A stretch of DNA of 64,000 nt from Planomicrobium sp. Y74 (GTDB lineage Bacteria > Bacillota > Bacilli > Bacillales_A > Planococcaceae), in NCBI RefSeq assembly GCF_003668635.1, contig NZ_RCWH01000006.1, positions 124,001-188,000 of the forward strand, given 5' to 3'. The position numbers and the translations under genes are program-made. The notes beneath the pieces were generated by a model. It saw only the letters and a list, made by a program, of their open reading frames with translations. It was not told the origin of the DNA and did no database searches. Each line of letters begins with the position of its first letter. The first letter of the stretch is position 1. Positions 58,536 through 64,000 of this stretch are shown here, one piece after another.

Positions 58536-59030
58536 ATGGGGGAGAAGTTTAATATTATTGTGGCGTTTATTCTCGCGGCGATCCTGCTTTATGGCTGCGG
58601 AACTGCTGACAAGCAAACAGGGGATCAAGCCGATCAGTCGGAGCCAATCCATTCACAATCCCGAACACCACCGGCTCTTGAACTGAAAATCGGTGACGAC
58701 ACCATCCGGACATTCCGGGGAGTATACAGCTGGAGTTATTACGATTCGGAAGAGGAATCGATGGTCGGGGTCGAGGCGTCATCAGATTCGCCGCACGAAA
58801 TGATAAGCAGGGACAACGCACGGAAAGTCGAGCCTCAGGCAGATGTCACGCTGGAGTTCGGCGAACCGCCGCTGTCCTATCAACTGTTTGTTTGGGACGA
58901 AGCGGGCAACCGCACTGCATATCCCATTGCATTCGATCTGTCCAAGCACGAAGGTCCGACGCTTTTCGAAGTCTTTGCGCATTGGGAGCAGGGGCAGGCG
59001 AGTTATGTGGTTGCGTTGGATGTGGAGTAA
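58536..59030 (+). CDS. Lipoprotein, function unknown
   Basis: 164 residues. Signal peptide with lipobox LLYGC (Cys near residue 21), acidic linker, then a compact domain (ALELKIGDDTIRTFRGVYSWSYYD and later FGEPPLSYQLFVWDEAGNRTAYPIAFDLS). No family recognised with confidence. It follows the acetyltransferase gene by 38 bases. AAAGGGGATG upstream. Confidence 0.78.
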   Translation: MGEKFNIIVAFILAAILLYGCGTADKQTGDQADQSEPIHSQSRTPPALELKIGDDTIRTFRGVYSWSYYDSEEESMVGVEASSDSPHEMISRDNARKVEPQADVTLEFGEPPLSYQLFVWDEAGNRTAYPIAFDLSKHEGPTLFEVFAHWEQGQASYVVALDVE

Positions 59031-59141
59031 GTAAGGTTCCTTTTTCTAATAAATTATAAAAGCGCTTGTAATCATATATGCAAGTTAAGAAACGTTCATA
59101 AAGTGTTGTGTCATGTTTACGAAAGCTTAAAGAAGAATGAA

Positions 59142-59173
59142 AAAACATCAAGCCTTGGTAAGCTTGATGTTTT
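59142..59173. terminator. Bidirectional terminator
   Basis: AAAACATCAAGC-CTTGGTAA-GCTTGATGTTTT, perfect 12-bp stem between the lipoprotein and NhaC genes. Confidence 0.9.
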
Positions 59174-59180
59174 GTGAGAA

Positions 59181-60650
59181 TCATGTCAGCAGAGACCCTG
59201 AAGGTTCGGTTTCCCCAGTTTCCTCCGTTAGTCTTGCTTCTTTTTCTTCCAGCGCTTTTATTTCTTCATCTGTTAAGAATTCGACTTTCAAACCGAGGTA
59301 CGCCATGACGATTGAAATGATCGGAATGGTATAGTTCAAAACGGCATAAGGGGCGTAGGCAAATGCCCCAACTCCCAGTGTCGCGAATATAAAAACACCG
59401 CATGTATTCCAAGGAACTAAAGGTGAAGTGACTGTTCCACCGTCTTCCAATGCCCGGGATAAGTTTTTCGAATGCAATTTTTTGTCTCTGAAAGCTTTAG
59501 CATACATTCTTCCTGGAAGAAGAATCGATATGTACTGTTCAGATGCTGTAGTGTTTGTAAAAAATGCAGAAAAAACTGTGGCTGCGATAAGGCTGCCGGC
59601 TGTTTTTGCCGCCTTTAAGATTTGCTTTACTATTGCTTGAAGCATTCCGGCTTGTTCCATGATCCCGCCGAATATCATAGCCACAATCGTTAAGGAGACG
59701 GTGTACATCATCGAATCGATTCCGCCACGGTTAAACAGGTTGTCGACCATATCGTTTCCGCTGGTAATGGCAAATCCATCATGGAGTGTATTGACAGCGT
59801 CTGCTACACTGCCGCCCTGGATAAATACATGGCACAGCCAGCCCAACAACACACCGATAGCAAGAGCTGGCAAGGCAGGAACTTTCTTGGCTACCATTAT
59901 AACGACTGCAAGCGGCACCAGCAATAACCATGGAGATATAATGAAATTGCTTTCCAATGCTAATAGAATACTGCTGATGTTTCCTGTATCAACTGCCACT
60001 CCGGAGAACTGCCGGCCAAGGATAAAGTAAACAATTAAAGCAATAATAAGACCAGGAACTGTGGTATAAATCATGTGCTTTATATGTGCAAACAAATCTG
60101 TTCCAGTGATTCCGGCGGCTAAATTCGTTGTATCGGAAAGCGGGGACATTTTATCACCGAAATAAGCCCCGGAAATGACAGCGCCAGCCACCATTGCTGC
60201 CGGGATTCCCATACTCACGCCAATTCCCATACCGGCAACGCCTATAGTTCCCATTGTGGACCAGGAGCTGCCGATTGCCAACGTGACAATTGCACAAATA
60301 ATACAAATCGTTACCAGGAACAACGACGGTGTAATGATTTTCAGTCCGTAATAAATCATGGTAGCGACAATACCTCCGCCAATCCACGATCCAATGATCA
60401 AACCGACCAGAATAATAATCACAATAGCCGGCAACGCCATGCGGATTCCCTTATAAGCGCCTTCTTCAATCACATCCCATTTATATCCATAACGTAAACC
60501 GATAGCGGCTGCGATTGCTGCACCAATTAATAAAGGAACATGCGGACTTCCTTCAAATTTGATGATTGTGACTGCCATAACAGCAATCATAACTACTAAT
60601 GGAATTAAAGCCATCAAAAAAGGTATTTCTATTGCCTGTTGCTTTTTCAT
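59181..60650 (-). CDS. nhaC: Na+/H+ antiporter, NhaC family
   Basis: 489 residues with about 11-12 helices. WIGGGIVATMIYYGLKIITPS, AIGSSWSTMGTIGVAGMGIG and FFTNTTASEQYISILLPGRMYAKAF, plus SPLVPWNTCGVFIFATLGV, are highly characteristic of NhaC-type antiporters (also used by malate/lactate antiporter relatives). AAGGAGATG upstream of the start. It exports Na+ for protons at neutral to alkaline pH, in keeping with a salt-tolerant organism. Malate-lactate exchange as in MleN remains possible. Monocistronic. Confidence 0.88.
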   Translation of the reverse strand: MKKQQAIEIPFLMALIPLVVMIAVMAVTIIKFEGSPHVPLLIGAAIAAAIGLRYGYKWDVIEEGAYKGIRMALPAIVIIILVGLIIGSWIGGGIVATMIYYGLKIITPSLFLVTICIICAIVTLAIGSSWSTMGTIGVAGMGIGVSMGIPAAMVAGAVISGAYFGDKMSPLSDTTNLAAGITGTDLFAHIKHMIYTTVPGLIIALIVYFILGRQFSGVAVDTGNISSILLALESNFIISPWLLLVPLAVVIMVAKKVPALPALAIGVLLGWLCHVFIQGGSVADAVNTLHDGFAITSGNDMVDNLFNRGGIDSMMYTVSLTIVAMIFGGIMEQAGMLQAIVKQILKAAKTAGSLIAATVFSAFFTNTTASEQYISILLPGRMYAKAFRDKKLHSKNLSRALEDGGTVTSPLVPWNTCGVFIFATLGVGAFAYAPYAVLNYTIPIISIVMAYLGLKVEFLTDEEIKALEEKEARLTEETGETEPSGSLLT

Positions 60651-60854
60651 GATACATCTCCTTAGTGTGGATTATGAAAGCCTTTTCACTTATTTTGCCA
60701 TGGTGTAGAAAAAGGCGCAAATGTTTTTTTCGGAATTTTTTAAATTCAATTCTTTTGCGCAAAAAAATTTTGCTCCTTTGGGTTTTTACCCTGAAAATGT
60801 ATTTATAAGGATTCTCACGATAGAAGTACTTATGATGGAATTATGGAAAAGGAA

Positions 60855-60881
60855 AAAGGGATTGCCGCGGCAATCCCTTTT
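60855..60881 (-). terminator. Terminator of the SnoaL-like gene
   Basis: AAAGGGATTGCC-GC-GGCAATCCCTTT, perfectly palindromic, followed by TT on the minus strand. Confidence 0.85.
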
Positions 60882-60885
60882 GGTT

Positions 60886-61326
60886 TTATTTCGAGTTGAA
60901 AATCCCTTTTCCGGTATCCATGTCGATAGGCAGCGATGAATGCTCATGGACGATGCTCCAGGACTCGCTTTCCTTTTTTAAGCCGAAAGTGAACCGGTTA
61001 GTCATTTGCCGCAGTGTCTCATCCGAATCTTCATCGTGGGCAGCAAAGGTTACTGCGCAATGCACGAATGCCGCTTTTTCATCTTCTTCGATTACGACAT
61101 CATCAAAATCCACTTTGAGTAAAATATTTTCCTTGCCTAATCCATTGAACCATTCCGCAACATTCTCTTTCCAAGCCGCAATCCCTTTGCTCTCCCAATT
61201 ATTCCAACTGTCGAAAATGTGGATATCCGGATTGTAGATCGTGAGAAATTTGTCAGCATCCTGGTCGTAGATGGCTGATTTGTAAGTATCCAATACCTCC
61301 TGAACTTTGTGGAATTTCTCTGTCAT
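60886..61326 (-). CDS. SnoaL-like / nuclear transport factor 2 fold protein
   Basis: 146 residues. VLDTYKSAIYDQDADKFLTIYNPDIHIFDSWNNWESKGIAAW and the C-terminal NRFTFGLKKESESWSIVHEHSSLPI are typical of small cone-shaped SnoaL/DUF4440 proteins (ketosteroid isomerase-like), a fold used for binding small molecules with varied activity. AGAGGAGG upstream. Divergent from an MFS gene; function unknown. Confidence 0.82.
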   Translation of the reverse strand: MTEKFHKVQEVLDTYKSAIYDQDADKFLTIYNPDIHIFDSWNNWESKGIAAWKENVAEWFNGLGKENILLKVDFDDVVIEEDEKAAFVHCAVTFAAHDEDSDETLRQMTNRFTFGLKKESESWSIVHEHSSLPIDMDTGKGIFNSK

Positions 61327-61541
61327 ATTCTACTTCCTCCTCTGTTGGCTGTATTTACGTGACTGCTTGCTATTGAAGTAATTCGGGATTCAGGAATTTT
61401 TTTCCTTCTTTTATGTACGTTGAGTAAAGAACAACTATAAAAGTTCTTTTTATACTGATGGAAATTAATGTTAATATTATTAATAATAAGTTTTTTGTAA
61501 AAGGTGTATTTCGAGAAGGTGTTCAGTGAGGTGGATTCAGA

Positions 61542-62783
61542 TTGAATGAAAGATTAAAAGAATGGAAAGATCCGGCGGTATTGCTGACTTCACTTGGAAT
61601 TGCCGGCATTGGCGATTTCATCTATCTGGTCGCCATCAATATCATCGTTTACCAAATGACCGGCTCCGCTGCAGCTGTGGCAGGCCTTTGGATTATAGGG
61701 CCAATCGTCAATATCTTAACGAAGTTCTGGACTGGGAGTTTTATCGATTACCGCAGCAAAAAAGGAGTGATTATTGCAACATATCTGTTGCGGGCGGGAT
61801 TTATCGCATTGCTTCCATTTGCGCCAAACATCGTCGGGATTTACATGATTTTGGTGTGCCTCAGTGTTGCCAAATCTTTTTTCGGACCTTCTTCCGTAAC
61901 CTACACGACAATGCTTGTACCAAAAATGAAAAGAAAAAGATTCAATTCCATCCGTTCCGTTACTTCTTCCGGCGCTTTTATCATTGGTCCTGCCATTGGC
62001 GGTACATTGATTTTGCTAAGCTCCATTCACATGACGCTCTGGATCAACGCGGTATTCTTTGTGATTGCCGCCGCCCTGCTTATGAGGCTGCCCGAGAAGG
62101 AAGAAATAGACCGGGAGAAAATTCCTTCGCTGACCTTTTCCCAGGTAAAGAGCGACTTTATAGCAGTTAATCAATTCATCGCCAAAAACAAATACATAGC
62201 ATTTATTTATCTCGGCTTTATTTTAGTCATGATTTTCTCGTTCGCCATGGATGCCCAGGAAGTAGTTTTTACACAGCGGGTGATCGGACTGTCAGAAGTG
62301 GATTACAGCCTGTTGATTAGTATCACTGGAATCGGGTCGGTGAGCGGCGGCATTCTGCTTTCTGTCTTTTCCTCTAAAATTTCCCTGAGAATGATGATTG
62401 TGCTGGGAGTATTGATGACGGCGGTAGGCTATGTCATTTACGCATTTTCCTGGTCATTCCTGTCCATCACGATAGGATTTCTGATTTTAGGTTTTTTCAA
62501 TGTATTCATGAATGCCGGTATCTCCACGTTTTATCAAAACAATATTCCGGTTTCACTGATGGGACGAGTCACCAGCGTTTTTCAATTGCTTCAAAGTGGC
62601 TTACAGGTGATTTTCATCCTCGGAACCGGTATTTTGGCGGATGCTATTTCCCTGCGAATTACGATTATAGCGCTTGCGGTGATTATGCTGCTCTCGGCCT
62701 TTGTCTTTTCATGCTTTGTTTTCAAACCGCAAAGGGCTGAATTCTACCAGGAAGAAGAAGCTGACAACGAAGTGCTGGTTTAG
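61542..62783 (+). CDS. MFS transporter, DHA3/EntS-like efflux type
   Basis: 413 residues, TTG start after GAGGTGG. Twelve helices; loop 2-3 FWTGSFIDYRSKKGVIIATYLLRAG, then FFGPSSVTYTTMLVPKMKRKRFNSIRSVTSSGAFIIGPAIGGTL. Paralogue of the T-box-controlled MFS at 17119. Here no T-box is present; an A+T-rich hairpin AAAGAAC/GTTCTTT followed by TTTAT at 61426-61452 lies 90 bases upstream. Substrate unknown; DHA3 transporters typically export drugs. Confidence 0.88.
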   Translation: MNERLKEWKDPAVLLTSLGIAGIGDFIYLVAINIIVYQMTGSAAAVAGLWIIGPIVNILTKFWTGSFIDYRSKKGVIIATYLLRAGFIALLPFAPNIVGIYMILVCLSVAKSFFGPSSVTYTTMLVPKMKRKRFNSIRSVTSSGAFIIGPAIGGTLILLSSIHMTLWINAVFFVIAAALLMRLPEKEEIDREKIPSLTFSQVKSDFIAVNQFIAKNKYIAFIYLGFILVMIFSFAMDAQEVVFTQRVIGLSEVDYSLLISITGIGSVSGGILLSVFSSKISLRMMIVLGVLMTAVGYVIYAFSWSFLSITIGFLILGFFNVFMNAGISTFYQNNIPVSLMGRVTSVFQLLQSGLQVIFILGTGILADAISLRITIIALAVIMLLSAFVFSCFVFKPQRAEFYQEEEADNEVLV

Positions 62784-62852
62784 CGTCCGTGTTAAGCTGT
62801 TTGGAGTTTTTCAATGTTATACGAATAAAGGGGAATTTGGAGGAATGGAGAA

Positions 62853-63323
62853 ATGAACATTAACAATCTTCAGCAATCGATACAAATCCTGCCTGTAACC
62901 GAGCAATATGAAGAGGCGGCGAGGCAATTGATCCTCGACGGGCTGGAAGAGAGGTTCGGTTTTTTGGATCATTCCTTCAATCCGGATCTAAGGAATATCA
63001 TCCAAAACTACAGCCGGAATGGCGGCATATTCCTGGTCGGTCTCCAGGACAATAAAGTCGTCTGCACAGGAGCATTAACCAAAGAAGGCGCAACTGCCGG
63101 AAGAATCCAGCGGATGTCGGTGAAGCAGTCCCATAGACGCGGCGGCCTGGCCGAATCGATGCTGCGAAAGCTGGAGGAAACAGCAAGGCAGCTGGGATAT
63201 AGAGAGCTGGTCTTAGAGACAAACAACGAGTGGCATAGCGCGATTGAATTTTATAAGAAGATGGGCTATGGAGTGGACTGGAAAGATGAAGAGCGCAGTT
63301 ATTTTTTGAAAGCGTTGGATTGA
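62853..63323 (+). CDS. GNAT-family N-acetyltransferase
   Basis: 156 residues. The core GRIQRMSVKQSHRRGGLAESMLRKLEETARQLGYRELVLETN (motif A) and EFYKKMGYGVDWKDEERSYF are clear. TGGAGGAATGG lies upstream of the start. It precedes the GrpB-family gene by 21 bases and may be co-transcribed with it. Confidence 0.88.
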   Translation: MNINNLQQSIQILPVTEQYEEAARQLILDGLEERFGFLDHSFNPDLRNIIQNYSRNGGIFLVGLQDNKVVCTGALTKEGATAGRIQRMSVKQSHRRGGLAESMLRKLEETARQLGYRELVLETNNEWHSAIEFYKKMGYGVDWKDEERSYFLKALD

Positions 63324-63344
63324 TTGTTGTAGAGGGGGAGTTTT

Positions 63345-63881
63345 ATGAAACTGGGCCTTAAACAGGACGAAGTAAGGGTAGTGGACTATACGCCCAAATG
63401 GCATGAAGAATTTATTCGCGTGCAAAAAGAGCTGATTGAAAATACTGGGCTTGATGAAAAACGTATAGAACATATTGGCAGCACGGCGATTAAAGGAATG
63501 GCTGCAAAGCCGATCCTGGATTTAGTCGCTGGAGTTAATGACTTGGGTCAAGTGGATCAAGAGTTGCTGCAGGCGTTTCATGAAACAGGTTTCCTTCGGT
63601 TGAAAGTGGAGCGGCCAGGCGAAATCGTGCTGGCAAAGTTTACGGATGATACGTATCAGGAAAAGACCCATTTCATCCATCTGGTTGAATATCGTGGAGA
63701 ACTTTGGAATAACGTAATTTATTTTAGAGATTATCTGAACTCAAATGTGGAAGCGAGAACTCAATATCAGGAGATTAAATTTGCGTACTTGAAAAATGCT
63801 GCTAAAGGTATAAAAGAATACACGGATTTTAAGGAAGCATTTGTGAAAGGAATTCTTGCAAAGAGAACAGAGTCACTTTAA
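63345..63881 (+). CDS. GrpB-family protein (UPF0157)
   Basis: 178 residues. IEHIGSTAIKGMAAKPILDLVAGV is the family signature, with a nucleotidyltransferase-like fold; the DxD-type motif is PILDL. THFIHLVEYRGELWNNVIYFRDYLNSN is typical of the second half. Function unknown; many genomes carry several copies. GAGGGGGAG 5 bases before the ATG. Confidence 0.88.
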   Translation: MKLGLKQDEVRVVDYTPKWHEEFIRVQKELIENTGLDEKRIEHIGSTAIKGMAAKPILDLVAGVNDLGQVDQELLQAFHETGFLRLKVERPGEIVLAKFTDDTYQEKTHFIHLVEYRGELWNNVIYFRDYLNSNVEARTQYQEIKFAYLKNAAKGIKEYTDFKEAFVKGILAKRTESL

Positions 63882-63937
63882 ATAAAGGAAATCGGTTTCT
63901 GGCAATCAAGAAGGTATAGTGAGGGAGTGTGTTTTTC

Positions 63938-64000
63938 ATGAACAGAACTTTGGTGATCAGTGACATTCACGGAGAGCTTGAACTTTTTGAGGAGCTGCTG
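63938..64000 (+). CDS. Metallophosphoesterase / Ser-Thr phosphatase-like protein (3' end outside window)
   Basis: Only the first 21 codons are inside. MNRTLVISDIHGELELFEEL contains the D-x-HG metal motif of calcineurin-type phosphoesterases, similar to PrpE or ApaH-like proteins of Bacillus. GAGGGAG lies 10-13 bases upstream of the ATG. Confidence 0.65.
   Translation, partial: MNRTLVISDIHGELELFEELL

Noticed and set aside
59055..59075. Possible cre (CcpA) site AAAAGCGCTTGTAA
   Set aside because: Two mismatches at conserved positions, and it lies between two gene ends where control is not expected.
61413..61452. Leader peptide and attenuator ahead of the second MFS gene
   Set aside because: The five-codon frame and weak A/T hairpin are both easily due to chance and lack a ribosome binding site.

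Overview
The window looks like chromosome of a low-to-mid G+C Gram-positive bacterium of the order Bacillales, most likely the Planococcaceae (Planococcus/Planomicrobium type). The grounds are AGGAGG-type ribosome binding sites with frequent TTG/GTG starts, lipoproteins with Bacillus-style lipoboxes, a T-box leader, a Bacillus-type Fnr with a C-terminal cysteine cluster, a ba3-type oxidase with subunit IIa, and an ECF sigma factor paired with a DUF4179 anti-sigma factor. A perfect 16-bp parS site at 26200-26215 suggests the segment lies in the origin-proximal part of the chromosome. No rRNA, tRNA, IS element, prophage or CRISPR array was seen. The organism call is inference from content, not a database match.

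Layout. 1-3250: the end of a sugar ABC permease gene, then an A+T-rich stretch with a divergent MsrA, BioD and a cupin protein with an apparent ATT start. 3319-4981: an EAL-domain gene interrupted by one in-frame TAG, and a flavin reductase. 5414-10382: a Fur-controlled siderophore uptake block (two permeases, binding lipoprotein, ATPase) divergent from a ferredoxin-NADP reductase-like enzyme. 10893-18351: PP2C-like phosphatase, GNATs, histidine phosphatase, TauE exporter, aldo/keto reductase, dicarboxylate symporter, and a T-box leader followed by an MFS exporter. 18399-22260: gluconate catabolism (RpiR-type regulator, NAD-type 6-phosphogluconate dehydrogenase, gluconokinase). 23056-32380: a flavoprotein, small membrane proteins and a long run of small enzymes (GNAT, NUDIX, nucleotidyltransferase, methyltransferase, phosphoesterase, HIT). 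32663-38436: a secreted M36 metalloprotease and an ABC exporter. 38782-49081: SDR, ECF sigma/anti-sigma pair, lipoprotein, peptidase E, more GNAT/NUDIX/DinB proteins, a TlpA pair and panB with an attenuator-like leader. 49150-54153: UspA, Fnr, a perfect FNR box and a ba3-type oxidase operon with two very small membrane proteins. 54645-64000: M23 envelope hydrolase, small basic protein, nucleotidyltransferase plus acetyltransferase, NhaC, a second MFS exporter, GrpB and the start of a phosphoesterase.

The most striking unexplained signal is a family of intergenic arrays found at eight places (near 5160, 10540, 14160, 22540/22790, 38555, 42815, 51530, 54305). Each is built from units with a short G+C core (TGCGTGCGATTA, ATGGGCGATTA, TGTGCGG, or the reverse-strand forms CCGCAACTAAA, CCGCACCCCAA and CGCCCAAC) repeated every 20 or 21 bp, about two helical turns. 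Modules of exactly five units recur at six of the sites. The arrays lie only between transcription units, usually beside terminator hairpins, and four of them stand next to a conserved pair of stem-loops (TTTTTCGC..GCGAAAA followed by a terminator). Because unit subtypes and even exact units are shared between distant arrays, they look like a genome-wide modular element with phased protein-binding sites. I know of no described element of this form.

Other regulatory signals that can be read directly are a Fur box shared by the siderophore and reductase genes, a T-box ahead of an exporter, a promoter-leader-terminator ahead of panB, an FNR box ahead of the oxidase genes, an 18-bp palindrome over a lipoprotein promoter, and a 230-bp nested-palindrome element between the two gluconate genes.
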